Source: a secondary endosymbiont of Ctenarytaina eucalypti
GTDB lineage: Bacteria > Pseudomonadota > Gammaproteobacteria > Enterobacterales > Enterobacteriaceae
DNA: 64,000 bases
Direction: 5' to 3'
Assembly: GCF_000287335.1 (NCBI RefSeq)
Contig: NC_018419.1
Span: forward strand, 620,001-684,000
In this document: piece after piece, positions 33,505-49,287 of the stretch
Layout of the letters: each line of letters opens with the position of its first letter
How positions within the stretch are numbered: the first letter of the stretch is position 1
Translations under genes and position numbers: made by a program
Notes under the pieces: generated by a model
Databases searched by the model: none
Told to the model about the DNA's origin: nothing
Seen by the model: the letters and a program-made list of their open reading frames with translations, nothing else

Positions 33505-33747
33505 TTACTTTTTTCGTAATAAATAGAGATGCGGTAGCTTGTCTATCGTCTGCCCTAACAATACATGTTTCATAAAGCGACAAAAGCTAGGAATATCACG
33601 GCTAGTAGCTGGATCATCGACGATAATCAACAAAGTACGCCCGTTTTCCATATGGCGAACAGCTTTACGTAGCATCATAAGCGGTTCAGGGCACCGAAGT
33701 CCTCGAACGTCCAGAATTTGATCCGAAAAAGAAAAAGTATCAGGCAT
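33505..33747 (-). CDS. tusA: Sulfur carrier protein TusA
   Basis: First carrier of persulfide sulfur from IscS in the relay (TusA, TusBCD, TusE, MnmA) that makes 2-thiouridine at tRNA position 34. 80 residues, against 81 in E. coli. The active cysteine is Cys19 in [38 protein letters not shown] and the C-terminal PHLYLLRKK match the family. The ATG start and length agree with relatives. It stands alone between large spacers. Confidence 0.96.
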   Translation of the reverse strand: MPDTFSFSDQILDVRGLRCPEPLMMLRKAVRHMENGRTLLIIVDDPATSRDIPSFCRFMKHVLLGQTIDKLPHLYLLRKK

Positions 33748-35842
33748 ACGTAAATCCCATATAAATATTTAAATCCTTGGTCTTCGAGTATCTCGAAACG
33801 TTACACACAATGTGCCTAAATAAAATCCATAAACTGATTAAAATCGAAAAAATTTAATCGAGTACAATACTTTTATTTAGAAAATTAAAACGCTGTAGAT
33901 CTTTTTTCTTTCTGATCCTTTTACACATATAGCAACCGTATTAAAAAAAACACGTTATGATATCGGCTCCGGAAAAGGATTGAGATCTGGGTCCTCAACT
34001 CATAAGACTAAAGATCGAAAAAACGCACACCCGAGACAAGCAGCAGGCTCTACGAGCACTTATAAGCCCATAAGCCTCTCTCTCTTCGCCCTCAAACTAA
34101 TCAGTTCATCATATTGCGCGCCTTAACCTTTATCTAGAAAATACTATTCTATCTTCTGTTAAATTTTTAGGGTGTGACTGCGGCGTTGATGATCGTAATT
34201 GGCAATTGTGTCTCATATCATGATCTAATCATGAATGATTGCTGATTTTTTAAAAATAAATCGCTGTATGGCTAAGTCCTCTTATATAAGCGCTATGTTA
34301 TTGAATGCAGTATATGTATGATGTATTTTTCAATAGAAAAGCGTTGTGATGCGCCGCGAACGTATGTCAAGATTCCTAATAGACTGCATCTATTGAAGTC
34401 TATTAATCATCTTCTTAACTACTTCCAGACCGCTGTCGCATCGACTCCGAGAGCTCCGAAGAAGTTTTTTAACCGGAACATAGATGTTATCGGCCCGTGA
34501 GCGTTAATGATCACGTCATGTCTTATGGTAGGTATTTATTATAGCATGGTAGACACACTTTATTGTTAAAGTCACGTATAGCATCAGCGGGCTGTCCGAT
34601 GGGACTTATTTATTAAATCCCAGTAGAATAGAGCGCATGTATTAGCACCACTGCTATACGGTACATCTTCATAGTTAATGTAATATGACACCCTGAAATC
34701 TACTGCTAAATTTTAGATTTAACGATACTCTACATCCGTATACAAAATTACTGCATGACGTTTTGTTCTGCTTCATTAAATAAAAACCCGAGGCTGCTTT
34801 TATCAAGCAAAAAAGAGGTCATGCTCCTGCATATTAATATTTTATCTTTATCTTCAATGTGTTAGAGCTCTTTCTGAAAAAATTACCCGGGCTTCTGAGA
34901 AGAAGCTTCATAAGTTACAGTTCGCGTCAACAGAGTCATGTCACATTCACCGTAACAGAACAAATACCTATTTGATCATCAGCACTATAGTGATGGGGCT
35001 TGTCTGCGTAGATCGGCAGTAGTCGGCGAGAGCGTCTAAGAGAAATTGTTTCTATTCATATAGCAATAACGGAAGCATCTAGTTATGCCTCTAGAGCACC
35101 CTGATGCTCGAAAACTATGTTGTTAATAATTATGGTGTAATTGGAAAATTTAATTCTCCATAAGGATTAGTTGTAGAAAAGTAGATCTTCAACTGAAGAA
35201 ATAGTTAACCAAATTTTTAATGTTTTATTTAATACCGCACTCTAGCATGAGAACGTCTTGGTTGTGTAGGCTGATAATGCTTATTATATACGTTATTTTT
35301 AATCATTTTTATTAAGGGAGAAAATTAATCTAATTATTTCTTTACTAGGGCATGTTAGCCAACCCTTGTGATTCGGTTAATAATTAGCATGTTTTCGGCA
35401 GTCATCATACCAAAAAAAATTAACTTCACCGAGTGACGGTATTATAAATACCGCATATCGTCTACATCACGTCAAAATAGCAGCACTAGCATGTAACTCG
35501 TTAAAATTTTTAGTATTTTCAAAAATAGTCATTTTATGACACATGCATCCATTACCGTACTGCAATATTAAAAATAAATATTTATTTTCAAAAAAACTTT
35601 CTGCTGTGTTTACAGTAATGATATCAACAAGGACATGCATACTCAACCTAGGCTGCAATCGGAGAAATTTATACTATGCAGCTGTCTTTCATAGCGCATA
35701 GAAAATTGTTTATGATATGCTAAATAAGCCGTCAAATAGCACAATACATTGCTGCATTGTGATGACGCACTAAAAAAAATTTATATCTTTCGCCTCAGCA
35801 TCCGGTCACTAGACACATAGACTATTTACAACGGCACTTACA
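33748..35842. other. Gene-free spacer between tusA and the glycosyltransferase
   Basis: 2.1 kb, AT-rich, no open frame with family resemblance. No RNA genes recognised. Confidence 0.55.
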
Positions 35843-36940
35843 ATGCGTGTATTAATGATAATAGATGGGTTACCCGGCGGCGGTGCAGAGAAATCGGTAG
35901 TAACACTAGCAGAAGGGTTAGTTGCCCAGGGGCATCGGGTGTCAATTTTTTCGCTACAAACCGCATGCGACTACACGCTACCAGAAGTCATTGAATACCA
36001 GATTATCGCTGATTTCGCCTGCAGTCCCTGGCGAAAATTGACAGAGCTATCGCGTCGAGCTCGAGCTTTGGATCAGGCAGTGCTTGCGTCGCAACAGCGC
36101 GATGGCGAGTTTGATCTTGTTGTTTCCCATCTACATAAAACCGACCGTATCGTGGTACGTAGCCGCGCTTTGCAGCCGGAGCGCATCTGGCTTTGCCTCC
36201 ATACGATATTTTCTTTAGGTTATTTAAGCCAACGAAAAGGTTTTTTTTACTGGCTAAAACGGCATAAAATTGCTGCTCTTTACCAAAAGCGTAATATTAT
36301 CGCCGTTTCACATGGCGTTTTAAACGATATGCGTCGGAACTTCAAAGTGAAGCCAAGCCAAGCCAAGGTGATTTACAATCCCTTCGATGTAGCGGCTATC
36401 CGGCAACTGGCAGAAGCTACTTGTGACTTAGCTGGTCAGAATTACCTTATTCACGTTGGTCGCTTTGAGCCCAATAAACGCCAGGATCGATTGCTGGAAG
36501 CCTACGCAATAAGCGGTCTTCAGGCACCTTTAGTAATTCTTGGGAAAGGCAGCAAGTTTATGCTGCACACACTTAAAGCCTTAGCTAAAGCACTAGACAT
36601 TACTGATCGAGTGCTTTTCAAGACATTTACTACCAACCCTTATCCCTACATCCGTCACGCCCGTATGCTAATCTTGAGTTCCGATAGCGAAGGTTTTGGT
36701 AATGTGCTAGTAGAGGCACTGATCTGTAACACACCGGTGGTCAGCACCCGCTGTCCCTTCGGTCCAGAGGAAATTCTGGTTGGCGAACTTTCGTCGGGAT
36801 TAGCGGATTTGTGTGCTACTTCTCTGGCAAACACTATGCGGAAAATTTATAGAAAGCCGCCCGTGATTTCATATTTTCATCTACAACCCTATGAGATCGC
36901 CACGATTTCCCGGAAATATATCGCCTTAGTGAAAAAATAA
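35843..36940 (+). CDS. Family-4 glycosyltransferase (probable LPS core)
   Basis: 365 residues with GT-B fold features: N-terminal MIIDGLPGGGAEKSVVTLAE (glycine-rich acceptor loop), and a C-terminal GT4 domain starting about residue 205 with YLIHVGRFEPNKRQDRLLEA, LVILGKGS, and the EX7E-type SSDSEGFGNVLVEAL that binds the nucleotide-sugar phosphates. Such enzymes in enterobacteria build lipopolysaccharide core (WabH/WaaG-like) or capsule. No neighbouring LPS gene survives here to fix the acceptor, so the sugar and linkage are unknown. The protein appears full length. No clear ribosome site before the ATG. Confidence 0.85.
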   Translation: MRVLMIIDGLPGGGAEKSVVTLAEGLVAQGHRVSIFSLQTACDYTLPEVIEYQIIADFACSPWRKLTELSRRARALDQAVLASQQRDGEFDLVVSHLHKTDRIVVRSRALQPERIWLCLHTIFSLGYLSQRKGFFYWLKRHKIAALYQKRNIIAVSHGVLNDMRRNFKVKPSQAKVIYNPFDVAAIRQLAEATCDLAGQNYLIHVGRFEPNKRQDRLLEAYAISGLQAPLVILGKGSKFMLHTLKALAKALDITDRVLFKTFTTNPYPYIRHARMLILSSDSEGFGNVLVEALICNTPVVSTRCPFGPEEILVGELSSGLADLCATSLANTMRKIYRKPPVISYFHLQPYEIATISRKYIALVKK

Positions 36941-37450
36941 GCCCTGACCCTAGGTGAAGGGGCCTAGCTATTTTTGAATTCTCTCGATTTTTATTAGATA
37001 TTACTTACAGTAATACTATAAGCTGAATCCTATGATGCTAATTTCACATCCTAATAGTTTATTTCGGATATGGCGTGAGGGAAAACCTTCAGCCTCTGGA
37101 GCGACCTGCTCTTTTGTAGACTACGACCTAGTGCATTTTGATCAACAAAACCTCTTTAATGCACGTGCCCTGCCGGCCTTGAGGGAAGATACTTAAAAAA
37201 ATACAACAAAGATATATAGGCAGATGGTATGTTCAACAGAAAGTGTGGTATCAAAATGTTTTGTTGCAAAAATAATGCATACGCTGATCCTGCTGCAGCG
37301 AGGTTTCTAATGTCAGCATACTTCCGTATAATGAGCATAAGAATAGCTCTTCGTAGAAATCAACGCGTCAGAAACGCTGATTTTTCTAAATAACCGCTAT
37401 CGAAAAAAAGAAACCATGAAAATTACTACCGCCCTTGCTTCATCTAGTCC
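36941..37450. other. Spacer between glycosyltransferase and gapA
   Basis: 510 bp between convergent genes. At 37357-37383 a 9-bp imperfect stem (AAATCAACG / CGCTGATTT) is followed by a short T-run on the plus strand and could terminate plus-strand transcription. A decayed yeaD might be expected after gapA but I could not read it. Confidence 0.45.
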
Positions 37451-40222
<2,772 letters not shown>

Positions 40223-40615
40223 ATGGACGCTAAAAAAAAGATACATACTCTAGCGCAATATATTTTAGATAAACATGAATCTACTGAAGTGCGCCTGACG
40301 AAAATGACTTTACGCGCTCGCCCCGGAGTACCTGATTTCCAGTTTGCAATTGAGCGCGCTGAGAGCAGGATATTTCTTAAGGGAACTGAGTTAATTTTGC
40401 AGTTATCTTTTAATGGTTATCGTGTTGTTCTGCTCGATACGTATCATTATGGATGCGCTGTCTATATAGCTACCTTTTCGGTCACAGAGTTAGAAATTAA
40501 AAAAATTCAGAACGCTCTTGGGGGAAAGATTGAAGAATGCATAGAAGACCCTGGCGATCTGATCGATGGCATCATGATGCCAGAACGACGACGATTATTG
40601 GGCGCTAATGGTTGA
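40223..40615 (+). CDS. Unrecognised small cytoplasmic protein
   Basis: 130 residues from the ATG at 40223 (MDAKKKIHTLAQYILDKHES); an in-frame GTG at 40190 would add 11. GGGGAT about 15 bp upstream is a distant, weak ribosome site. There is no signal peptide or membrane span; the balanced charged content and predicted beta-rich middle (RIFLKGTELILQLSFNGYRV, VVLLDTYHYGCAVYIATFSV) look like a real soluble protein, unlike spacer translations. Roughly acidic C-terminal half (EECIEDPGDLIDG). I do not recognise a family. It has survived in a region where everything around has eroded, so it is either under selection or only recently inactivated. Confidence 0.6.
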   Translation: MDAKKKIHTLAQYILDKHESTEVRLTKMTLRARPGVPDFQFAIERAESRIFLKGTELILQLSFNGYRVVLLDTYHYGCAVYIATFSVTELEIKKIQNALGGKIEECIEDPGDLIDGIMMPERRRLLGANG

Positions 40616-41937
40616 ATATGGTTTTGTTTAAAAAGATTTGATGCATGCGTTCAGTCAGCTAGTAAACCAAGATCTATATGTTTAAAAAAATAAAACTATA
40701 TTGATTATATAATATGGCCTGAATTAAATGTTGCATTTAATTTTTAATTGCCTTGTCTCAGCACAGATTCTATCTTCTATGCGTCCCTTCCGGGAGTACT
40801 GTACCGAGATATAAACGGGGCTCTTTCGCCTCCTAACAACATCATCTGATGCAGTGAGCCCCCCTCTGCGCTTCGTACGGAGACACCCTAAGAATGATAC
40901 CCTCAAAAAGCTTTTAACTAGAACATAACCGTTTTTATAGATTAGCTTCTCATAATTCAATCTCTTTCCCCCAGGTGTCATAACTACCGCACCGATGTTA
41001 ATATTCATCCTTGCGGTGAGACTCCCATAGAAGGGGTGTGCTAATCTTGGCTAGTCCCCTGCAGCGGCATCAGAGGCTTGCATCTCTTCAATACTTCCAC
41101 ATCAGCGCCATTTCCTCATGCTTCTCTGATTATCTAATGGGTCGTCTTCTGTATTAAGGACAGTACGGTATCTGTATCAGTTAGTGCTTTGCTGAAATCA
41201 ATTCGCATATATAATGTTATATGTTATGATAAAAGCGATTAGACGCCGATGACCCCCTCGCTAGGGTTGTTGATACTCGCATACCAGACTTGCTATGCAT
41301 CTTTACCAAATACTGTCATTATGATTCTATCCAGACATCAAGGATGTTCTTGCGCCGCAAGTTAACATTCTTATTCTGATAAGAACTTCTTTTCTACTTG
41401 TATGAACAAGTCATAGTTGAGCCAACGTAAGGGCAGTTTCATTAAGTTTAAGATGAATCGAAGTATCTCTATACATACCCTCATCAAGTGACTAAATCCT
41501 AATTTTTTCATCAGTAGGCTAGTGATCGCAGTTTTAGAACGATATTGTTGGCTATACAATAGCATTTTACAAAGAGCTCTACACTATCACTAGTATCACG
41601 CGCTTCTGAAGCGCTTTTTTAGTAAACCAGACAGTAATTATATGAAACTAATATTCATTCAACATTTCAGGCTTTTTCTGAAGAAAAGTAGCGGTTTTAT
41701 CACGCTTGTGCAATATATTCTTGTTGAGAATTGCTCTATGAGCTGCATATTTACGAAAAGAGACGGCAGAGAGGAGAGCTTAATATTCATGATACACACC
41801 ACCCCCGGATGTATTGAATTTAAGATGACCTCTACCGGGCCTAGCAAGCTCATTTACCTCAAATTATTAACATGAAGATTATCATAAAAGAGATAGTTAT
41901 GGAGATAAGTCGGGGTTATCCAGATGGCATCATTTAG
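40616..41937. other. Gene-free spacer before ychF
   Basis: 1.3 kb; several 60-90 codon frames on both strands have no ribosome sites or family resemblance. Nothing recognised. Confidence 0.55.
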
Positions 41938-43029
41938 TCATACATTAAATAAAAAATTCAGCACATCGCCGTCTTTGATCACATACTCTTTTCCTTCGAA
42001 GCGAATTTTACCTGCCTCTTTAGCTCCTGCCGCTCCCTTATAAGTCATAAAATCGGCAAAGGCAATGGTCTGAGCACGAATAAAGCCTTTTTCAAAATCA
42101 GTGTGAATTTTACCGGCGGCCTGCGCTGCGGTAGTGCCTGCTGGAATGGTCCAAGCCCGCACTTCTTTCGCCCCCGCAGTAAAAAAAGTTTGCAAATTCA
42201 ACAATTCATATCCAGCGCGAATGACTCCGTTTAAGCCTTGGTCTGCAAAACCTAGCTCCCCCATGAAGATCGTGCGCTCTTCTTCGTCAAGCTCGGCGAT
42301 ATCGGACTCAAGTGAGGCGCAGACCACGATCACAACCGAGCCCGTCTTCGACGCAATAGCGCGTACCGCATCTAGATAAGGGTTATTGTCAAAGCCATTT
42401 TCATGCACATTTGCTATATACATAGTCGGTTTGAGTGTTAGAAAACTCAGATTGCAGATAGCATTTTTCTCATTAATCGACAAATCTAGCGTTCGTAACA
42501 TGCCGGCATTGCTTAGATGGGTAAGGCACTTTTCCAGCACTGATAGTGCCAGAGCAGAACCCTTTTTCCCGCCCGTGACACGTTTTTTTATTCGGTGTAT
42601 GGCACGTTCGCACGTGTCTAAATCTGATAAAACTAGCTCGGTGTTAATGATGTCGATGTCTTCCGCGGGATCAACTATTCCTGATACATGCATAATATTT
42701 TCGTTTTCAAAGCAGCGAACAACATGGCTGATGGCCTGGGTTTCACGGATGTTGGTCAAAAACTGGTTGCCTAATCCCGCCCCTTTTGAGGAGCCTTTCA
42801 ACAGACCGGCGATATCAACAAATTCTATGCTTGTCGGCACGATACGCTCTGGCTTAACGATTTCTGCCAGCTGTTTGATGCGTGGCTCAAACATCGGAAC
42901 TACACCTACATTGGGCTCAATAGTGCAAAATGGAAAGTTCCCCACCTCGCTACCCGCTTTCGTCAGCGCATTAAACAGGGTAGATTTTCCTACGTTAGGT
43001 AACCCAACAATGCCGCATTTAAACCCCAT
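41938..43029 (-). CDS. ychF: Ribosome-binding ATPase YchF
   Basis: Obg-related P-loop ATPase (OLA1 family) that binds ribosomes and is linked to oxidative-stress response. 363 residues, as in E. coli. G1 is [21 protein letters not shown]3 [20 protein letters not shown], and the noncanonical G4 region that favours ATP includes [10 protein letters not shown]. The helical coiled-coil insert (about 130-200) and the C-terminal TGS domain with [20 protein letters not shown] are intact. It follows pth at 115 bp, the enterobacterial order. Confidence 0.97.
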   Translation of the reverse strand: MGFKCGIVGLPNVGKSTLFNALTKAGSEVGNFPFCTIEPNVGVVPMFEPRIKQLAEIVKPERIVPTSIEFVDIAGLLKGSSKGAGLGNQFLTNIRETQAISHVVRCFENENIMHVSGIVDPAEDIDIINTELVLSDLDTCERAIHRIKKRVTGGKKGSALALSVLEKCLTHLSNAGMLRTLDLSINEKNAICNLSFLTLKPTMYIANVHENGFDNNPYLDAVRAIASKTGSVVIVVCASLESDIAELDEEERTIFMGELGFADQGLNGVIRAGYELLNLQTFFTAGAKEVRAWTIPAGTTAAQAAGKIHTDFEKGFIRAQTIAFADFMTYKGAAGAKEAGKIRFEGKEYVIKDGDVLNFLFNV

Positions 43030-43143
43030 ATTTATTTCGCCTTAAATTACTATATTTTTATTTAGTTACGTGCTATTCTTAGCATAAGATTATTATAAGA
43101 TGTTAGCTTCTACAGCACTGCATTATTACTCAATTCTTAAAGT

Positions 43144-43728
43144 TTAACAGGGCTTGTAGGCATGCAGGCGGTTCATAACCTTTGCGGTGTCATGGGTAAT
43201 CAGAGCTTCTGTACAGCGTACCGCCTCATCGAGAGCGCTATCAATCAACTCCACTTCCCCCTCTGGGGGCGTTCCAAGCACAAAGCTTACAACTTTTTTT
43301 TTGTCTCCGGGGTGGCCAATGCCGATCCGGAGACGCTGGAATGCCTGATTATTACCCAGACGGGTCACGATGTCTTTCAGGCCATTGTGTCCACCATGAC
43401 CGCCCCCGAGCTTCAGCCAAACATTTCCGGGCAACAAATTCAGGTCATCATGAGCCACCAGCATTTCTTCAGGCATAATCTGATAAAAGGCGGCTATCGC
43501 CACTACCGCTTTTCCTGTAAGATTCATAAAAGTCGTCGGAATCAGCAGGCGAACATCGTTACCGTTTATGGCTAGGCGGCTAGTGTAGCCGTAGAATTTT
43601 CTTTCTTCTTTTAAGGTTTTCTGATAGCGCTCTACCAGCAACTCAACATACCAAGCGCCGGCATTATGGCGGGTATTGGCATATTCAGTGCCAGGATTGC
43701 CTAGGCCTACAATTAATTTTATCGTCAC
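43144..43728 (-). CDS. pth: Peptidyl-tRNA hydrolase
   Basis: Releases tRNA from drop-off peptidyl-tRNA. The family start corresponds to the GTG at 43728 (protein [20 protein letters not shown]), preceded by GAGGGA; the open frame runs 20 codons further to 43788 without family support. 194 residues, as in E. coli. Active-site residues: Asn in GNPG, His in NTRHNAGAW, Asp in LVAHDDLNL, and Asn in [21 protein letters not shown] matches as well. Upstream neighbour in relatives is dauA, here lost. Confidence 0.96.
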   Translation of the reverse strand: MTIKLIVGLGNPGTEYANTRHNAGAWYVELLVERYQKTLKEERKFYGYTSRLAINGNDVRLLIPTTFMNLTGKAVVAIAAFYQIMPEEMLVAHDDLNLLPGNVWLKLGGGHGGHNGLKDIVTRLGNNQAFQRLRIGIGHPGDKKKVVSFVLGTPPEGEVELIDSALDEAVRCTEALITHDTAKVMNRLHAYKPC

Positions 43729-44535
43729 GTCTTTCCCTCGTCTGGCTGTGTGTATGTTCATGTAATCTGCCAAGATCGGGTATGTCAAATCAATGATAGA
43801 CCGGCAGAGGTGCGGCTCTTACCAATACATTATATTTTTAAATAACATCTGCTCATCAATATCACATTGAAAAATCGGAATATCCTCTGACAGCCAAAAG
43901 AATAGGAGGGTTTTAGGCGATTCAGATACTATTCATCATCCAAAGCATCTGTCATACGGAAAATGCTTTGACAGTTCGTTAGCATCTCACTTACCTCTAC
44001 ATCCTCTTCATGTAGAAGCCGATAAAAAAGATGTTGTTAAGTGATGTGAATAGTATTGAGACTTTTCCTAACAGGAAGTAGTGTTCGCCTGATATAAAAT
44101 CCAGAATATTCGACACACAGTTACGCGCAGCCCCGCTTGATTACATAAAAGATGATCAGAAATTCTTTCTAATATCATTGAAGTAGTGCAAAACATCGTG
44201 AGATAAAGTAATGACCCCAAGAGCAAAACTGTCTTTACAGAAAATGCAGAAGATCTCACATACGACTGAAAGCGGTGATGCTCGTTGCCGATAAATATCT
44301 CGAACAGAGAGATCATGCTGATAGTTCTTAGTATCAGGATATCAATATTTAATGATCTTCCCTAAATCCATACAACAGATCATCACGCGCATCAGCTGCG
44401 TTCTGGAAATCTTTTATTTATAGCGTTATTATCAGCTTAATTGCAACGATAAGCATTGAGGACGAAAGCTGAGACAGGTGATCGTGATACTCCAGCTTTC
44501 ATAGTACCCGCCGAAAACACAAGAACTCACAGCTA
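43729..44535. other. Eroded dauA/ychH interval between pth and prs
   Basis: In E. coli this position holds ychH and the SulP transporter dauA (about 1.7 kb). Here about 0.8 kb remains, AT-rich, with no readable DauA or YchH segment. A hydrophobic 82-codon minus frame (44068-44316) does not match either. Confidence 0.5.
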
Positions 44536-44835
44536 CTATAACTCTATTTTATAAAAAGAGAGCCGCAGGCTAACGCTAACGGGCACCACGACGCTTGCCG
44601 TCGTTCTCACCTTACCTGAACGGACGATTTGGCTGTCTTTTATACGCCGACTAGCGGTGAGTTGACCGACCACCCCCAGGCAACTTGATCCGGATAGGTC
44701 AAGGTCGGGCGAATCTAACCGCCAGGGAGCTAAAATCCGTCTGTACGTTATCAACACACACTGTACGTGGCTTTTATTAAGCCCCGAACTACAAACTTGA
44801 CGCCTCCACACGGAATCACATCGCGCCGCGATCAC
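44536..44835 (-). other. GC-rich unexplained block directly after prs
   Basis: This 300-bp block is clearly GC-richer than the spacer beyond it and stays open for 99 codons on the minus strand from a GTG abutting the prs stop. The translation (IAARCDSVWRRQVCSSG...) resembles no family I know and is not accepted as protein. It contains several short stems, including ACGACG-CTTGC-CGTCGT at 44588-44604 and CTTGA/TCAAG around 44680-44705. Options: prs 3'-UTR structure, an RNA gene, or recently decayed coding DNA. Confidence 0.4.
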
Positions 44836-45846
<1,011 letters not shown>

Positions 45847-45889
45847 TTAGCGACAAGCAGAACAATGCATCAGAGCGCCGGCAGGCGGC

Positions 45890-46747
45890 TCATTTTGCCA
45901 TTAACAATGCATGGTGGAGAGGAGAAATGTTAACACCTCGAGCTACGAAACCACACATCCATTCCGGCGCCAGCGATAAAACCTGGCGGGCGGCACTCTC
46001 GGTATCGAATTCGGCAAATACACAAGAGCCTGTTCCGGTCAATCGCGACGGCGCGTATTTTAACAGCCATGCAAGGTGCCGTTCAACCAAAGAAAAAGAT
46101 TTCCTTACAATCGGTTCACAATCATTCTGAAAGGGAAGCGCTATAAGCTCGGCAAGCGAGCGTTTTTCCGCGTCTCTTCGTAGCTCAGGATCACCGAAAA
46201 TACGCGGGGTGGCAATACTAATCGGTGGCACGCAAACAAGATACCATTTTTCCGCCGGAAAAGCAGGCGTGAGCTGATCGCCGACGCCTTCGGCGAACGC
46301 CGCCTGGCCGTGTACGAATACGGGCACATCGCTACTAAGAGTCATACCCAGGCGCGCCAGGGTAGGCGTAGTCAAAGCGCAGCCCCACTGAAAATTGAGA
46401 GCCACTAGAACTGTGGCAGCGTCGGAAGATCCCCCGCCGAGCCCTCCGCCCATCGGGAGAACTTTATCTAGGAAAATATCTGCTCCAGGCGACGATGAAT
46501 CATCAACTGCCCAGCAGTAGCGCTGCAACAGCTGGGCAGCGCGCACGATAAGATTGTCCTCTTCCGCGACGCCTTCGAGCTGATTCAATAGGCGAATGCG
46601 GCCGCCGACGGTCGGAGTGATGCTCAGTGTGTCGCCATAATCGAGAAATTGCACAAGTGTTTGTAGCATGTGGTAGCCATCGGCACGGCATCCGGTAATA
46701 TACAAAAACAGGTTCAGCTTAGCCGGGGCTGGCCAGGAGTATTGCAT
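45890..46747 (-). CDS. ispE: 4-diphosphocytidyl-2-C-methyl-D-erythritol kinase
   Basis: GHMP kinase phosphorylating CDP-methylerythritol in the MEP isoprenoid pathway. 285 residues. N-terminal [21 protein letters not shown], glycine-rich GHMP motif [17 protein letters not shown] near residue 100, and C-terminal [15 protein letters not shown] (GTGSCVF motif) are intact. The ATG shares one base with the lolB stop (TAATG), implying translational coupling. The lolB-ispE-prs order is enterobacterial. Confidence 0.97.
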   Translation of the reverse strand: MQYSWPAPAKLNLFLYITGCRADGYHMLQTLVQFLDYGDTLSITPTVGGRIRLLNQLEGVAEEDNLIVRAAQLLQRYCWAVDDSSSPGADIFLDKVLPMGGGLGGGSSDAATVLVALNFQWGCALTTPTLARLGMTLSSDVPVFVHGQAAFAEGVGDQLTPAFPAEKWYLVCVPPISIATPRIFGDPELRRDAEKRSLAELIALPFQNDCEPIVRKSFSLVERHLAWLLKYAPSRLTGTGSCVFAEFDTESAARQVLSLAPEWMCGFVARGVNISPLHHALLMAK

Positions 46748-47370
46748 TACAAGCTCCAGCTATCTATTTTGAATTGGATGCGATTTTCGCCCTGGCATAA
46801 TTCTAAATGCGATGGAAGGACCAGCGGGGTATTACTGTGATAGCCTTGGTAAGTCACGACCCAATGCTGATTGTTGTGCCTATAATTCACCTGATGTAGA
46901 TGGCCTAGGGAATCGAGCATAAAATCAAGTGCATCACCAGGCAGGCCGAGCATCCAATGACGTAGATTGTCAAAAGGGATAGATATACCAGTTAGTTTTT
47001 GGAACATGATTTCTAGGTCACCGCTACTAACGTAGCGTGTCCCGTGATTATTGACGAGCTGCGCCATGCCCTTCTTAACACTCAATTCCATTTCCGTATT
47101 GCCGAGCGGATTAATCAGAAGTACTTGGTAGCTATCATCGCTGATCTGGTACCAGTAAAAACGTGCACAAACTTTTTCCCCCTTGGAAAAATAAGCAAAA
47201 ACACCGCGTATCTGGTAATTGGTGAGTCTGGAGACTGCCTTCTGATGGCTTCGCCAATCGGGTAATGCATGGCTTTTATACGAGCCTGAAAAAATATGCA
47301 CGCTACAGGAAGCCAACAGAAGACTGGCTAGCGGCAGAAAACGGAAGACGGCGTAATGACGCTCTAGCAT
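46747..47370 (-). CDS. lolB: Outer-membrane lipoprotein receptor LolB
   Basis: Receives lipoproteins from LolA and inserts them in the outer membrane. 207 residues, as in E. coli. The signal peptide with lipobox LLLASC places the lipid-modified cysteine at about residue 22; a mature open-barrel domain follows ([39 protein letters not shown]). The N-terminus is [17 protein letters not shown]. First gene of the lolB-ispE-prs run. Its presence implies an outer membrane with lipoproteins is still maintained. Confidence 0.95.
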   Translation of the reverse strand: MLERHYAVFRFLPLASLLLASCSVHIFSGSYKSHALPDWRSHQKAVSRLTNYQIRGVFAYFSKGEKVCARFYWYQISDDSYQVLLINPLGNTEMELSVKKGMAQLVNNHGTRYVSSGDLEIMFQKLTGISIPFDNLRHWMLGLPGDALDFMLDSLGHLHQVNYRHNNQHWVVTYQGYHSNTPLVLPSHLELCQGENRIQFKIDSWSL

Positions 47371-49287
47371 GACTGAAGAACCCCTGTGGTATGAGATGGT
47401 GATTTTTGGGCATAGACTATGCTGCCATCGCTACTACATCTACTTGACGAGCGTCATAGTTCATTATTAGCTATAGTAGGATTGTCTCTAACTAAGCGCA
47501 TGAGCAGCTTGCTATTTTTTTACAATTAGACTCGGACTGTAAAAGGAAATACCGAGTTTTCCCGGTTTTTTAGCTGCAGTGATAGCATTTATCTTCGTTT
47601 TGTAGACCCCACAGAGAACCTGAAAGCTTGCTGATTGAAATATATCGTATTCTGTCGCAATCCATACAATCATTAATTCCTACAATATCAGAGGACACAA
47701 TTAAACCGCCTAAGCCAATGGCTACACGAGATAATACTCATGTCCCAATAAGCCCTTATAGCAGTATGGCAAGATTTTGCATGGTTTAAAAAAATCTGGG
47801 TCAATCACTCATGTCAGTAAGTGTTAATATTTTTCTAATTATTTTAATCTCTCTGTTCACGTGCTGATTAAATCAATAGATCATCGCCAGCCTTAAGATA
47901 TTCTTTATGAAGAAGCATAAGACATTGGTAGCGTAGCACGAAAAATGCAAGGCGTTAGCGCTCTATAACGCTAGACAGCGTTACGCATGTACTTATCTTT
48001 TCTGATTACATGGATCGCACAAGAATACTACTGACGCAAATATTTTCCCGGACTTGATAGAGCCAACCTACTAACACAGACCGGCATCAATAGCTGATGG
48101 CGCTTATCATACAGATTGCTATCATAATATTCTATTGAGGAATAACGTGAAACCACGTATCTAGGCCATTCGGAGAGACTCAATATTAACCTGCTCTGAC
48201 GATAAGCGTTACGGCATAAAGCATACTTAGCATCTCAAAAGAGCCTGTGCGTCCTGAAAAGAAAATGGGCTATACTAGCACATAGTAATTAACCGGTTAT
48301 GTTGCGGTTTAAAATATCTCTGGGTAGTTAGCATTCATTTGCGTGACCATGGTGTAAAGTGAGGAGAACTATGGAAATAGTCAAATCGCTTCTTGGGCCT
48401 TATGATGCAACGAATAACGAAAACATCTGCATGATATAATAATAGCTTAGATAAGGAATTCTTCTTAATAAGATTCGTTTTTCATACACGCCTCGCCAAC
48501 GAAATGAAACCGGATCCCCATTACATAAAGGACGCTTCATGCAAAAAAAATCATCTTCACATATTTATCCGCATAATATCAATTCTTGATATAGTCCGCT
48601 CTTAAAATCGCAGAACATAATCCCTTAACATAACTCACCGCATCATTCAGACTGTTATTAGCCTTAATAACCTTAATTAATTTTGGGTATATTTAAAAAT
48701 TTTCATCCGTTGCTGATAAATAGTTTTCCGCTCTTTTTATATTTATTGAAAAATAAATCATAATGCTTTTCTGGTATACACACTCAGAGCTGTTTTTTAA
48801 AAAAACTGCAAATCATGAGGAAATAGCAAATGCATTTTTTGACATTCCGTTATAATTTCGGCACTCATAATGGCAGTACCGTTACTAGGGAAAAGTGCTT
48901 TTATTTTATGCGTCTACGTTACGGCATGCTAACCTCATTTTCAACAGCAACGCTCTACGCCTCATCACAGGCGCTATTCATATTTCTTGATGCTTGCAGT
49001 GATTCACTCTGAAGGAAGAGAAAGATTTTGATGCTACAATTATCTATAAAAATCACACATTGGTAACTTAGAAGAGTCAAGATGTGATATTGTTTTCCTT
49101 TTTAATAAACATATGTTATTGCTCATAACTTAACATCATTAAGCATTTTTTTAAAAAAACAGCAACAATACATGACAACATTTTTGGATGGTATATGACC
49201 ATTCACAACTATCATTTAATCTGAGTCTCGAACGCGCGACAGCGACTATCGGCAGAAAGTCGGTTCTAATTGCATAAGAGAAGTGAT
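47371..49287. other. Spacer with possible hemA trace
   Basis: 1.9 kb where relatives carry hemA and prfA divergently from lolB. At about 47405-47460 the plus strand reads FLGIDYAAIA then stops, faintly like the HemA start LALGINHKTAPVSLRE, and the DNA there also aligns loosely. Beyond that nothing is readable. A 60-codon frame at 48830-49012 has a GAGG ribosome site but no family. AT-rich elsewhere. Confidence 0.4.

Noticed and set aside
44536-44835. 99-codon frame after prs as a protein
   Set aside because: The composition is unlike proteins of the window and no family fits; listed only as a GC-rich block.
48830-49012. 60-codon plus frame with GAGG upstream
   Set aside because: No family resemblance and short; such frames are expected by chance in the spacers.
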